64,000 nucleotides of DNA from Pyxicephalus adspersus (GCF_032062135.1 NC_092862.1:45483907-45547906); one strand, 5' to 3'; shown: positions 1 through 12,630, numbered from the stretch's first letter. The notes: generated from the letters alone by a model not told the origin. Numbers and translations are program-made.

Positions 1-344
1 AAAATCTTGTACATACAAGCACCCCCCCCTCAAATCAACTCCAGGACTTTTATCTGCTTAATTGATAATGACATAACGAAGGAATTGCCCACACCAGCCC
101 ATGAAATAGCCTTTGAGTCAATTGTCCGATTACTTGAGCCTCTGAAATGAAGTGATTGTGTAAAAAAAGGCTTTAGTTCCCCACATTTTTAAGCAATCTT
201 TTTGTTCAACTCACTCAATTAAAGCTGAAAGTCTGCAGTTCAACTGCATCCGAGATGTTTCATTTAAAATTGATTGTAGTAATGTACACAACCAAAATTA
301 GAAAAAAAAATGTCTCTGTCCAAATATTTATGGACCTTACTGTA
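1..344 (+). mobile_element. Tc1-type transposon, 3' end (left part outside window)
   Basis: This is the non-coding 3' part of a Tc1/mariner-superfamily element. Bases from about 130 to 300 match the 3' untranslated parts of the two Tc1 copies at 6220-6345 and 46555-46722, sharing blocks such as GGCTTTAGTTC and AAAGCTGAAAGTCTGCAGTT. Unlike those two, this copy keeps its outer end: an A-rich stretch, then TGTCTCTGTCCAAATATTTA and an ACTG-TA end, which is the usual right inverted repeat plus TA target of this Tc1 type. No transposase coding is left in the visible part. The left end is cut by the window edge. It lies in the YES1 intron, in the opposite direction to the gene. Confidence 0.8.
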
Positions 345-3300
345 TATTTTAGCATCGGGGGCTGCACATCATTACCCTGATCCGGCAACCAAATTCTGAA
401 GGAGACAGTTGTCACCCCTTAACAGAAAGTACTTTAAGACATCCATGGCAGAAAGAGGACATTATTTTAATAAAAGCTGCATATTTAAAAAAATAGGATT
501 CTATGAGATTTTTCTACTTTTTTTATGCATTGTGTAAGAATACATGTTTATTTAACAGGTAACCTTAAATGTGAGAAACATAGAGGCAGTCATTGTTGAC
601 CAAATACTATTTGCTTGGCATTTAAACTAACCTTACTACATCTTTAAGTCAACAACCCGAACTAACTATTTAAATTAGGAGTTCTGACCGATATGACAGG
701 AGTTCTTACATTAGGTCAGTGACACCAAAGAAAAAAAAGCATAACAACCATGCAACTAGCAATGGTAGGCTTATATTTTATTGGGGAATAACTAAAGCTT
801 TAAAGAAAGGTCCAAAAATGGAAGACCTTATTTGCTACCTTAGTTGCTAGTGGGTTTAGCAAATTCTGAGGATAATTGATATCAATTCAGAAACAATTAC
901 CTCCATGCCCACACTGAGTAGAATAAGCAGCAGGGAAGTTTTATGCAATAAAAGTTCCACTATTTGCTCTGACTGTGCTAATGAAAAAACATTAAATTAT
1001 ATTACTAAAATGCCCCTACAGTGTCAAGGAAAAAAAAAAAAAAAAACATCTGATCCCTAACCCAAAAAAGCTTTCCTTAGAAACCAAAATGAGGGGCTAA
1101 CACAACTATTTTAGGGTTCTGGAAAAAGTTCCTTAAATGCTCCTTGAAAAAGTTCCTTAAATGCTCTTTTGCCGCTTCGTTTAATATCTTCCTGTTTGTT
1201 ATCACACAGCAGAGCTCACATTGACTTTAGATAAATCTTACGTTTAATACATTGTCAAGGCACAGCGTAATTTTATACTAACTCAAAATATAAAGTACAG
1301 AGTTGGCAGCAGGATTAAGGCCATTTTAGTGGAGATCGATATTGACTAGCCGTTGCTTAGCTTTCTGTCATAGTATGATACAGTGAGAGAAACAGTGATT
1401 TCCCCTGTGGTGTACGATTGATGTAAGGTGTGGCCTGACTGAATCAGAAAAACAATGTCATTAATTCCAGCCAAAAGAACAATTCTAGGAAAGTGAATCT
1501 TGCATTAATTGCAATTCCTATTTAGCAGTTATCACATACTAAAAGTAAAAGAACAACTACACATAGCCAGGCATATTTACAACGGCACGGAGAAGGGTTC
1601 TAACATGACTTACGTGTTATTAATTATTTGGAATCTTTCACCCTTTCTAAAAGAAAGATCTTCTGATGTCCTAGCTTCATAATCATATAAGGCAACAAAA
1701 ACTGTAACACCACCTACAATAAAAAAAAAACATATCAAAATGAGTTTGGACTATGAAAAGTCTATACTACAAATAACACTAACATAAAGCTGGATACAAA
1801 AAATAAAAAAACAAAGCCAAAGAAAGGGATAGAAACCTCTATTGCCGACTTGTTTTTCAAAGTCCAGGTTCCAGAGATCATCATGATTGATGATTTTGCT
1901 ATTTAGTAGATCAGTGCCTAAATAATATATGCAATCATTTAAGCCTGATATCGTTTCATGTTTCATATGATTTGTGATATTGGATTCCTCCAGGTTCATA
2001 AAACTTTAATCCAAATTATCAATGGCAACTATATTTCTAAACTCCCAGGTTCCTTCTCATTTCTCTGTAGCCAGTGACCTCAAATACCAAAGCAGAATGT
2101 TGAAGCCAGCTATTGCTCAGTCGCATAACTGCCCATGCCACACACATCTCTCTTTTTCCAAGCATTGTTGCTGAGCCAAGTGAAGTTAATTCCCACGGAA
2201 GTTAATATCTATTCACAACTGCTCAGAAATTCCTGATACACTTCAATCAGAAGACGGGGTAAAAGAGATGTGAATCAGTAAAATTCTGGTGTTCTGAATG
2301 ACATCAGATACATACCAAGTACTTTTTTTTAGTGGTCAGTTAATCCTATTTACTTTCCAAAATAAATCAATGTAATAAATAAATGCTTATCTAGTTTTGG
2401 TTTTAAAAGGCTTCATTAACACAAAGGAAAACTGTTGACAAACATCAAAATACAAACTCAAATTATATCTTTAATTTTTTAGCTTCCAAAGTATTTCTAA
2501 GCAGTAATATGGTGCAGGAAATGCAAAAATTAACAAAATGCATCATGCATGTGTTGTGAAACAATTTATTTTGCACCAAACACATTTGTGTTGTAGGAAA
2601 ACTCAATACACAGATGTAAACCATCTGTTATCTGTAGTGCTAAAAAAGAAACAAAAACAAAACTGCTGGTGTGCTTAAAGTGCATTTTGGAGCCTGGTGC
2701 CAAGAGCCAAATGTGGTCTGGTATGACTTCTAAGCTTCAACAAGTCATTTTCACCCAGAGAACTGCCATACAATGGACCTCTTTTGGACCATTCTCTGTA
2801 AACTCTGTAAACTTTGGACCATTCTCTGTAAACTAGTTGTGCATGAAAATGCCAGACCTAAAATACTCAGACCAGTGTGCCTGGCATATTCAATGTCACT
2901 TATATCTCCTTACTTCCCCATTCAGATGCCCCGTTTGAATTGCAACAGGTTGCCTTAATGTTTACAGGGCTAAATGCATTGAGCCTATGTGGTTGTCTCA
3001 TTAGATATCTGTGTTGACAAGTAGTTGAAGTGTATCTAATAGTGTACCTAATAAGTGTCTGGTGAGTGTATGATATGGTCTGTCAATAACATTTACAAAG
3101 CAGCTTTTATGAGGAGTGGCAAATCATCACTTTGTCCTCTTGTTGAAGGAACCCTGCATGCCCCAAGACATTGGCTATACTGACTTATGGAATGCTGTCT
3201 TCATAATAAAATGTGTGAAACTATTTTTTCTGGAGTATTGGTGACTTGCTGATTTATTTTTAATACTCACATACTTGCAAGCTAACTTTGATAACTCCGG

Positions 3301-3424
3301 GAGAACTCGATGGAGCACAATTATAAAAAACAAAATGTCACATTTGAAATACCATAGGTTAAATAAATATAGCATACTCACGATTTGCAGAATTTGGCAA
3401 TCATCAAGAGTAAAAAAGGCTTAC
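345..3424 (-). other. YES1 intron following the first coding exon
   Basis: Non-coding, AT-rich sequence between the YES1 donor site at 3424 and the left window edge. No SH3-encoding exon is visible in any minus-strand frame, so the intron is at least 3.4 kb long. It holds a poly-A run (1030-1046) and two small local tandem duplications: 21 identical bases at 1122-1142 and 1146-1166 (period 24), and 22 identical bases at 2783-2804 and 2813-2834 (period 30). Confidence 0.7.
2783..2834. repeat. short tandem duplication (22 bp, period 30)
   Basis: TTTGGACCATTCTCTGTAAA plus CT occurs twice, separated by 8 bases. It is too small to assign to a family; replication slippage is the simplest origin. 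Confidence 0.9.
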
Positions 3425-3682
3425 CCGTCAACCCTCCTGGGTAAGGAACTGGCACTGGTGAAAAGATAGAAGATGCTCCTCCAAAAGGAGTTATTCCAGA
3501 TGACCCTCCAAAAGGTGTCATCGAGTGACTGTTAAAATTAGCAGAGGGTCCTTTCATTGCAGGGGACTGTGCAACTTGTGGCAGGTCATTGCCAAACTGG
3601 CCGATAGGGTCGGGCTTAGGTTCTGTTCTGTATTTGATTGATGGACCTTTGTCCTCTTTACTCTTAATACAGCCCATTATAC
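3425..3682 (-). CDS. YES1: YES1 first coding exon (Src-family tyrosine kinase, SH4 and unique domain)
   Basis: This exon encodes the N-terminal 84 residues of the membrane-anchored Src-family tyrosine kinase Yes. The ATG is at 3677-3675 and the protein begins MGCIKSKE. That start carries the SH4 signals of the family: Gly2 for myristoylation after Met removal, Cys3 for palmitoylation, and nearby lysines for membrane binding. The unique domain contains [19 protein letters not shown], the signature that separates YES1 from FYN and SRC. The exon ends at ...GGLTG with a split glycine codon, where vertebrate YES1 continues into the SH3 domain. The acceptor is a pyrimidine run ending in TAG, leaving only five untranslated bases (GTATA) before the ATG. 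The donor reads ACGG/GTAAGC, and the exon carries 253 coding bases (phase 1). The middle of the unique domain is shorter and more divergent than in mammals. No frame break is seen. SH3, SH2 and kinase exons lie beyond the left edge. Confidence 0.95.
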
Positions 3683-3817
3683 CTATAAAAGAAAAGAAAA
3701 ACAGTTACATAACTCTGAATAGGCTGTAAGTTTAAAAAGCCATATTGCTTATTATAAGAAATAATATTATGAACACTTGTAAACGTTTAAAAACCTTGTT
3801 TCTGTGTATTTTTTAAC
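3683..3817 (-). other. start of sequence upstream of the YES1 coding exon (intron 1)
   Basis: It begins with the polypyrimidine tract and AG acceptor of YES1 (minus strand, 3683-3705). Because the exon has only five untranslated bases, at least one 5' non-coding exon must lie at higher coordinates. I could not identify it anywhere up to 64000. Confidence 0.75.
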
Positions 3818-4225
3818 TTAAAATGGAAGTAAACCTAAACTTAAACAAAAAAAAACACACTTGCTTTCAATCCCGCGGGTGAGTATCGGTTGGAAGGTTA
3901 CTTCCATTGGGTCCCGTGTTGTCTTGGTATCAGTCTTTGGCCTGGCGTAAAGGGAGCGGCAGGCACCGCCATCTTCTCCTATGACCCGATCTCGCACTGT
4001 GCAGGAATGAGATCGGGTGACATAGAATCGGGAAAAACGTGCCGATCTCCCTGTGCATGTATGAGATCGGCAATTTTTTCCCTAATTGATGAAAGGACTC
4101 CTTCTGCGCATGCCTGAGCATCTGCCGAAGGAGCAGCCAAGAGCCTCCTGGGATGCGTGATGTAGGTATCCCAGGAGGCTCTGTGCTCCCATTCATTCTT
4201 GATCGCCTTTGTTGACCAGTGCTGA
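3818..4225. mobile_element. TTAA-type MITE (Kolobok/piggyBac-like), right end unclear
   Basis: It starts with TTAAAATGGAAGTAAACCTA, which resembles the ends of the elements at 12641 and 52629. It shares internal modules with them: a GATCGGGTGA block, GCCGATCTC, and AAGAGCCTCCTGGGATGCGTGA followed by a CTCCCATT block. A perfect 14-bp hairpin stem is formed by 4141-4154 and 4168-4181. The matching right terminal repeat was not found, so this copy looks truncated. ORFs called on both strands here are repeat sequence, not genes. The superfamily assignment rests only on TTAA-bearing ends. Confidence 0.6.
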
Positions 4226-4808
4226 CCAGAGGGGGGGAAAAATAGACGTTTACAGGAAGAGTGATAAAAAGAATGTAGATATTTGTAGATGGGTGAAAAA
4301 GAGAGGAACTACTGAAGCACTTCGAGACTATACAAAACCCAAAAAGATTTTGGCTGGAGTTTTTCAATGTATCCAATTGGATTCACATGTATAACTTTAT
4401 AGAATTACAACTTTTCTACGACTTTATTCTCATCTTTTAGAAGATGTTTTACTGGCACAGGTAGGTAGTACAGTGAGCTTTGGAACATGTTAAACTTTAA
4501 GCATATTTCAAACCTCTTTCACGTTTGAAGAGTGAAAGTAAAATGTAATTTTCCTCTAATCGTACACACCCCTCATGACCTTGACAATCCAGTTTTACAA
4601 TGTCACCAACTACAAGGAAACCTATTGCTGACTTGAATATCATATTTTGCCATTTAAAAGCTACCAGAGACCAACCACCATAATTTCCGAGATATCATGC
4701 CCATTTTATGCAACTCAAACTTTCCAACTATGGACATACATTACTTAGAGGGTCCATATATAAATATCAATGGATGTTATGTGAATCTTTGCAATACTTT
4801 ACATCTGT

Positions 4809-4975
4809 CAGTGCTCAACCCAGATATTTTTTTAAGCCGGGTGGGAAGAAATTTTAGGTGGGTGGCAGCCCCTGTATTGTGACCAAACTCTTTGGTAACC
4901 ACCCAAAAACAGCCAGGTGGGTGCTGAAAAGTGCTGGGTGGTGCGCCTAGCTAAAAGGGCCTGGGAAGAAACCTG
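4809..4975. mobile_element. hAT-like non-autonomous repeat (CAGTG ends)
   Basis: It begins CAGTGCTCAACCCAGATATT and contains AAGCCGGGTGGGAAGAAATTT, GGTGGCAGCCCCTGTATTGTG and GGTAACCACCCAAAAACAGCC. The copy at 13176-13333 has the same modules in reverse complement. The CAGTG terminus suggests a hAT MITE, but no 8-bp target duplication is visible. Confidence 0.55.
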
Positions 4976-5051
4976 TCTGTTTTTAAAAAGTATATTTAGA
5001 TCCTAGTATGTAACTCAAACTGAACTTTTTTTTCTTCCTCCATTTCTCCTT

Positions 5052-5810
5052 NNNNNNNNNNNNNNNNNNNNNNNNNNNNNNNNNNNNNNNNNNNNNNNNN
5101 NNNNNNNNNNNNNNNNNNNNNNNNNNNNNNNNNNNNNNNNNNNNNNNNNNNNNNNNNNNNNNNNNNNNNNNNNNNNNNNNNNNNNNNNNNNNNNNNNNNN
5201 NNNNNNNNNNNNNNNNNNNNNNNNNNNNNNNNNNNNNNNNNNNNNNNNNNNNNNNNNNNNNNNNNNNNNNNNNNNNNNNNNNNNNNNNNNNNNNNNNNNN
5301 NNNNNNNNNNNNNNNNNNNNNNNNNNNNNNNNNNNNNNNNNNNNNNNNNNNNNNNNNNNNNNNNNNNNNNNNNNNNNNNNNNNNNNNNNNNNNNNNNNNN
5401 NNNNNNNNNNNNNNNNNNNNNNNNNNNNNNNNNNNNNNNNNNNNNNNNNNNNNNNNNNNNNNNNNNNNNNNNNNNNNNNNNNNNNNNNNNNNNNNNNNNN
5501 NNNNNNNNNNNNNNNNNNNNNNNNNNNNNNNNNNNNNNNNNNNNNNNNNNNNNNNNNNNNNNNNNNNNNNNNNNNNNNNNNNNNNNNNNNNNNNNNNNNN
5601 NNNNNNNNNNNNNNNNNNNNNNNNNNNNNNNNNNNNNNNNNNNNNNNNNNNNNNNNNNNNNNNNNNNNNNNNNNNNNNNNNNNNNNNNNNNNNNNNNNNN
5701 NNNNNNNNNNNNNNNNNNNNNNNNNNNNNNNNNNNNNNNNNNNNNNNNNNNNNNNNNNNNNNNNNNNNNNNNNNNNNNNNNNNNNNNNNNNNNNNNNNNN
5801 NNNNNNNNNN
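5052..5810. other. assembly gap (759 N)
   Basis: Undetermined bases. The right flank enters a Tc1 element in mid-transposase, so the gap probably hides its 5' half; the equivalent part of the Tc1 copy at 45 kb is about 600 bp. Reading frames drawn through the N run are meaningless. Confidence 1.
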
Positions 5811-6345
5811 GTTCAGAGACATACTGTCTGCTCAAATCCAGCTAAATGCAGTCACATTGATTGGGAGGCGTGTCATGATACAGATGGACAATGACCCAAA
5901 ACATACAGCCAAAGCAACCCAGGAGTTTATTAAAGCAAATAAGTGGAATATTCTTGAATGGCCAAGTCAGTTACCTGATCTGAACCCAGTTGAGCATGCA
6001 TTCCACTTGTTGAAGACTAAACTTCAGACAGAAAGGCCCACAAACAAACAGCAACGGAAAGCCGCTGCAGTAAAGGCCTGGCAGAGCATTAAAAAGGAGG
6101 AAACCCAGCATCTAGTGATGTCCATGAGTTCAAGACTACAGGCTGTCATTGCCAGCAAAGGGTTTTCAACCAGGTATTAGAAATTACCATTTTATTTTCA
6201 GCTTTTTAATTTGTCTAATTACTTTTGAGCCCCTGAAATGAAATGATTGTGTTAAAAAAGGCTTTAGTTCCTCACATTTTTATGCAATCTTTTTGTTCCA
6301 CCCACTGAATTAAAGCTGAAAGTCTGCAGTTCAACTGCATCCGCA
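5811..6345 (+). pseudogene. Tc1 transposase C-terminal part plus 3' UTR (copy cut by gap)
   Basis: This is the C-terminal half of a DD34E transposase of the Tc1 family, which catalyses cut-and-paste excision and insertion at TA. The open frame continues to a stop at 6178-6180. It contains the second catalytic Asp in MDNDPKHT and, 34 residues later, the catalytic Glu in LNPVEHAF, preceded by the family motif EWPSQLPDL. The visible part has no stop or frameshift and is cleaner than the copy at 45 kb. The N-terminal helix-turn-helix part and the first catalytic Asp would lie in the N gap. The 3' UTR matches the other copies but stops near 6345, before the terminal inverted repeat, so the element is truncated and presumably immobile. 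Confidence 0.85.
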
Positions 6346-8544
6346 GGAACACCAAATTACAGTCATGGGATGCCATATTCCACGCAGCAGGTCACTTGTA
6401 AACAATGCATGAGCTGCAAAAGAGCATTTATATTTACCTTTCTGGTAGCCAAATGCTAGTTTTCCACATTTCTGGGACTGTGTATACCTGCTACATCTGC
6501 TGCATGCTTTGGTTCCCTTTCATGGCTCCTATGTTTTGTTAGTGATGTATGAATGTATTGGTGAGGGTAATGACAGCATAGAGCTGGAGAAACACACATG
6601 AAGTATGAAATGTCTGCATGAAGTAGGCAAGACACGGGCCACCAGAAAAGCAAGCATAATTGCTGTCCTTTTCAAGCGTAAGCTGCTAATTTATAATCAG
6701 CGTGGACAACTGGGAGGAAGAATTAACCAATAGCAGGAGCAGGGCAATGAAAATGTATGTGCTTACATGGTTGAAAGAAACCGAAGAGAGCTTGAGCTGG
6801 ATTAAGAATGAAATGGAAAGACTATCATTTGAATACATGACAACATGACTGGAGTGGCAAACATATGGTATTAGATCTTAGTATGTCATATGGTGCAAGA
6901 TAAGAACAATCATCCTTCTTCCCCAGGGCAGGGAAAATGCTGCCGCCCACATCTTCCTCTGGAATCTCACAAGACTTTAAAACTAGGGAGGAACTGGAGA
7001 AAAATATTTTTCTGCATCTTACAAAGGAATAACGGTGTGCAGGTAACAAAGTGGCACTGCAACCTAAGGTATGTAGCCAAATTAAATGATAAAAAGATTA
7101 TAAGTGACATTCCTCGATCTAACTACCTTGGCAAGGACTAGGTTTGTTCCTGAAAAACTGTTTAAACACAACAACAAATCAAACTTTTTTTTTTACCTGC
7201 AACACAAAAACAGTATACAAATTCTTTCAAAGAGACCAACACTACAAATACATAAGCTTGAAGAAGTTTTGCATTTTTTCTGTCCTGAAAAAGTAGTTTT
7301 AAAGCAAACGAGTTATAAATTAGGAGACAAGCCTAATATTACACTAAAACTGCAAGCTAAACCCTGCAATAATGAAGAACATCTGTCCTGATGTCACTCT
7401 AGCTAAGGCTAAACAACTCTATAATCTCTGTCTGCCAAGGGGAAACTTTCCAGGGACTTCCTAGGGTGGATAACATTCACACATATGAAGAAAATTATGT
7501 ATTACAAGACTGTTATCACACAGTCCAAGAGCAAAGCTGTAACAGCTCCATTATAAACCAAAGAATTAAACACAAGGCTATATTAGGTTCACACATGCTG
7601 AACTTGTTTTCATTGTTGTAGTATTTAGTAAAATGCACCAAAATCAAACTACAAAAAAATCTTGATTTTCCCTCTCTCATGTGCATCCTCAAATAATTCC
7701 CTTGGAGATCTATTAGAGACGGTGGCAAGGACACTAGAATCTACCACATAACGGGAAAGGAAGCAAAAAAAAAAAATCCCCCTAACAGCTATTCAACAGA
7801 TTTGACAGAAGAGAAAAAAGACACTTAAAATTGGTTATAATAGTTGCAGCATTTGTTATAAAAAGGCATTAAAAATGGCAATCTGCAGCTTACTATGTAT
7901 TTGATGCCTGGGTACAACATTTAATATAAAATTAATTGGGCCCAAGCACATGGCCATGTTATACTTATTCTGAAATATTGTGAAAGTGGCATTTGTTCTA
8001 TAGGGTGTGCAAGGATTTTTTTTTTTCTTTCAGACTAGAACTTAAAAGCAGATTTCCACATTAGGATTTCTAATTAGCAGCATGCTCTATTTCCACACCA
8101 TAGTGAATCAAAGTAATCTATTGAACTGTACTGAATTGTTGATGGTGTGCATAGTTTAAATCTTAAAATAAAAAGTAAGCTTTATGCCATTTTATCACTT
8201 TAGTATGTTGCTTTTAGTGAACAAAGGGTTTCCTAAGTGTGGTCTGAGACTGGGTTTAGGTAACCAATAAAAAGTTTGTACAGTTTTGTAAAAAGCCATT
8301 GTAAAGACTTAAGGAGTTGACTACTTTAAGTATGGACGGACGGGCTTTTGTTAATCAAGCATTCCTATCCATGTGTAAGGTGATGCGGAATCCATTTGAA
8401 GCAGGTCAACTGCCTGTCCAGTAATGAATTCTGAATGATCTAAGAAGAGTCTTAAACCTATGCCCTTGACACAAGCCAAAGGCCTTTCTCAAAGACCCTC
8501 AATCAGCACCTGGGTAAAAAGCAACTCTGGGGCATATGTAGAGT
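6346..8544. other. non-coding stretch, nothing recognised
   Basis: AT-rich sequence with only short chance ORFs (the longest, about 95 codons at 7104-7391, resembles no family I know). I see no clear repeat or splice-flanked exon. Confidence 0.5.
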
Positions 8545-8799
8545 GTATATAGGGTTGACATGTTATGCAGCATTTTACAAAGTCCATGGTCATGTCACTA
8601 GCTGTCCCTCAACGGGGCTCACAATTTAATGCCCCTACCTTCACCTAACTGCGTGTTTTTAGAAACCGGAGTACCTGGAGGAAACCCACACAGACGTGGG
8701 GAGAACCTGCAAACTACTAGTGTCCTGGCCGAGATTCGAACCTGAGGCCCAGCACTTCAGAAGGCCAGAGTGCTAACCACAGAGCCATCATGCTGCCCA
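8545..8799 (-). mobile_element. tRNA-derived SINE
   Basis: On the minus strand the element starts GGCAGCATGATGGCTCTGTG. It has an A-box-like TGGCTCTGTGG and a B-box-like GGTTCGAATCT about 40 bases on, the layout of a Pol III tRNA-type SINE head. The body includes CCCACGTCTGTGTGGGTTTC and AGCCCCGTTGAGGGACAGCT and runs into a tail related to that at 15904-15990. The copy at 36942-37242 has the same order and the same orientation. Confidence 0.75.
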
Positions 8800-10434
8800 T
8801 GATACCCATTTTACCCATAAGATACCATGCGTGGAAGATTTCTGTTTTCAATGGATAACAAATTGAGCAGTTAAAACAGCCTGATAATTACTAATGCCTT
8901 TTACATCCTAATTTAAATAACGTAAACTAAAGTTTACAGCTTGAATCTACCAGCCTACTATAGAAACAATTCCATTTTATTTTTTCTGGCTTTTGATTTT
9001 GACCCTAAATGCCTTTGCTTTAATGCAAAAAACAATCATAAAGCTGTACATTATGTGTTTATGAGAAGCATGCAGGTGTTTTTTTCACAGTCACGACTAC
9101 AACCCTTTCTGAAACTTGAGCAACAAATGGCATGAGTCATTCTGCTGTATAGTGATTTGCTTAGCTGCGTCATTGTAACAAATGTAGGGCACACAAGTGA
9201 TTACTGAGACTAAAATCTATTTACGTGAACAGATCAAAGACTTGTAGCACATGACTTTGGTAAAGAAGCCAAAAACACACTTTCTTAATCAGAACCCTTT
9301 GGTAGTTTTTGTTCTGTGCACAGTGGAAGTCTTACTATTAAAGTCTAATAGGACCTTCCCTTTTGGAAGCTATCTGAAACAAAATAAATCTGAGATTTTT
9401 CACTCTCTGCCCATTATGGAAGCTGGTTTACCAATAATTTTCAATACATTTCATTGCACCAAGGCAATTTTCTACTGTGCATTGCTTCCTTAAAATAAAA
9501 AGAGGGAGTTAGATGCCGTTTTAGCTGTCATTATACAATATACTAAATCAACGTTATTTCACTGCAATGCCTATTTGGGAATTTCATAGGAAACCTATGG
9601 CATGCTCTCTGTATGTTGCTTTGTAGAATAACAAGAAATCATTCACTATTTTCAGCATGGTACTCAAGAAGACCGCTCAAAGCCTAGCCATTTAAGAAGC
9701 TTATGTCTAATCAGAAAAGCCCTCAGCAAACCATTCTTTATACTTCCTCAGCAGTGTGTGTAAAGATGTACAAATACACAACGCCTATGGTCACACATAG
9801 AATTTCTGAACAAGGCACTGTATGACCTGCTAGGAGGGCAGGATAATCCGATTTCACTACATTAAATAGCCATCTTCAAACATATTCAGCATTAATAGTC
9901 CGCTTTATATTGGGCATTTCCCCCCAAATACACTGTTTACTACAGTCCCATAATATATTTTTAATTGTAATGTATTTTTAAAATGTAACCTATGTAAATA
10001 CATTTACATATTAAAATTACACTATTATTTAATGGGATATCATACACATACATCCAGCTTTACCATCAAATAAAATATACATAGGCAAAAGGCTAAAAAA
10101 ACTGTAAAAGAAAGGTATTTTTCAAGCAAACCAAGCAAGCAGTATCAGTGGATTAGCATTGTAAATACAATATTAAAAATACATCAAAATTTTGATCATT
10201 GTATATTAATGTGTGTTGTTGTATATTTTTATATTTGCAATGTATGCAGTGTGTAATGAATGCCAACATGCATCATAACCGGTGTTGCATGGAAATGGGC
10301 TGCATAATGTGTCATAATGCAGAAGAATGAGGAAAATAGACTATACCTTATGTACTACAATGCAACACAAGCTGTAATCAACTACTAAGTCCTAAAAGGA
10401 TGTCCTTTTGCCCAGCCCAGAATCTACACACATA

Positions 10435-10475
<41 letters not shown>

Positions 10476-12279
10476 TTAAAATATATATATTATACACAGA
10501 CAGACACATACATACACACTATATCATATACAGAATTTTATTGCTGTATATAATTTTTTGTAGTGAATCTTCTCATTATTACCTGTGGGTACTACCCTAA
10601 TCGCATGTTTTTTGATTTGTTGCAGCATATGCAGAGCGGCGTTTCATATGCAGCCCATAAACTGGTGACTAACTTTGCTTTTAACACATCATGGCCAGTA
10701 GTTAATAAAATAGTATTGTATATTAAGGTTATCCAAACCCAGGAACAACAATTGGATACATTTAAGCTTTCCAAACCTTAGATGTGGTGGCTGCATTTGG
10801 TTGCTTATAAAGTACATTTTCAGCAAGTACCTAAATATTGGAGTCCTGCTGTATACATATTGTAATAGGTTGAATCCAGGTCTTCCATTTACAAATACAA
10901 TTGATAATGGAATAATGACAGAGCTGCCCTAATTTTTGTATTTTTTATGAGCTTAGTTTATTTCAGCTCAAAGAAAAGAGCTGTAATGTCAAATTCCCTA
11001 AAAGCTCAGGTTGCACTTCAAATGGAGCGGTCTTCTTGTAGTTTTGATTAAGTAAATTTAAAATTGAGTGTAAAGAAGACCCCTCCGCGTTGCTGCATTC
11101 GGAGGTTTAAATCATCTTTGCGAAAGGCAATTTCCTAACAAATGCGTACAAAGTGATAAACTTTTATCAGCTACAGTACAGCTTCTAGTCCTGCTCATGG
11201 CATGGCTGTAACAGGTGCTGCCCAGAAATGTCGCTCATAAAAGCAGTCTATGGGAGCCCGTAACATTTATGACTGCTATTCCTGACAGCAGCAACAAACG
11301 GGCCACATAAACAGAAAAGCTGCAGTTAACTAAACAGAGAGCTGTAATATTAGCTTAAATTCTAAAACTGGTGAAGAAGAAATCAGTTTTCATGCAGGGA
11401 GAATCCAAGAAAAAAAATGGTGCTTTGTTCTACTATCATGTGGACATGTGTCCTGTGGAATTTCCATGGCAAATGTAAACATGCCACACTTCTGAAGAAT
11501 CCCACATTGTTTTTCTTTAAAGTGGTCTGACATACAACTTTAAGATGCAATTAATGATTTGCTAAATAAAAAATCAGATAAGACATCCAGCTTCACAAAT
11601 ATTAATTGATGAATATACAATAACATTAATTGATATTTTCAGCATTGAATAAATGATCTAATAACACATATTAATAGCATATTATTCCAGCTCGGCTAAC
11701 TGGAACTTGCCCTGTGTTAGTCAGTACAGTCTAATGCTGTCTGTGCCATTCCAAATTTCTTTCATCCAGGCATGTTGCAAAAAGAGCCATTGTGCTTTTG
11801 TCAGGACCTGCATACATTTAGCTCATTCAACAAGCCATTATACACATTTATGTCCCAGAAAACAGCGAGCATTTTGTTCAAAAATTCAGTTTACTGAACT
11901 GAGCTCCAGTTTGGCAAGCAAAGCAATGCAAATCACTGTTCAAGAAGAAGCACTGCAAAACTTACAAATAGGGTTAGGAGCGGCAGCGCTTGTCAGAACA
12001 GCTTAGTAAAACTGGAGTGATCACTTATAGCATGGTCATTGTTAAATTAATGCACAGGGTGCATCTACTCCTAATTTACCCACAGCCATTAAAAGACAAC
12101 TCCGGTCATCAGCATCATGTTTATATTAAACACCTGTCTTAGGCCTCTGACTATATGATTGGAATACTGTTATATGGTTGAATCCTCCAATTGGATTCCT
12201 TGTATTTCTGTATTATCTGATCGTATTAGACATTTTCCCTAAATTCATGTAAAACTGACCACAATTTACGAGAAGGATT
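8800..12279. other. non-coding stretch with one microsatellite
   Basis: No gene is recognised. Apart from the (CA)n/(TA)n tract near 10.43-10.53 kb I see only AT-rich unique-looking sequence. ORFs of 60-100 codons here have no conserved motif. Confidence 0.5.
10425..10530. repeat. compound (CA)n/(TA)n microsatellite
   Basis: An interrupted CA/TACA run passes into TATATA, then ATATATAT and CAGACACATACA variants. A short ORF over it encodes only a Thr-His run and is an artefact. Confidence 0.95.
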
Positions 12280-12630
12280 TTTTCTGTGTCCATGTTGCAA
12301 CTTTTTCCTCACTTCCTGTTTGTTAGTAGGTTTGACAAGAAGTGAAGGAAAATCTCTCTAATGGAACCCTAGAAAGTGTTAAAAGTCTATCCAAATCTAG
12401 AGGGGAAAAATGTTTTTGATGCGACATGAACTTTGAGTTCTTTATGCATGTTTAAACCAAAACATTATTCCTGTTACAGGAAGTGACAAAAAAAATAATA
12501 TAAAGAAAACAGAGCTGCCACCAGAACAAAAGGTGAGGGTAAATCTCCTACAGGGGAAGCTTATTCTGGCTTGTCAGAGGGAATTTCCCTCCTCTTTGTG
12601 AATATTTTCTAACTTCCTGTTGCATATTTG
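12280..12630. repeat. old dispersed repeat (CACTTCCTG family)
   Basis: Modules such as CCTCACTTCCTGTTTGTTAG, GAAGTGAAGGAAAATCTCTC and TAATGGAACCCTAG recur in degraded form near 27.86, 36.06 and 40.06 kb. The family is seen only as short shared blocks, and no ends could be defined. Confidence 0.35.

Noticed and set aside
3930..4376. 148-codon minus-strand ORF
   Set aside because: It lies within the TTAA-type MITE and follows its palindromic modules.
4983..5835. Two 279-codon minus-strand frames
   Set aside because: They run through the N gap and are almost entirely undetermined residues.
6890..7391. Two adjacent plus-strand ORFs (83 and 95 codons)
   Set aside because: No domain, biased Lys/Asn/Phe content, no splice-site support.
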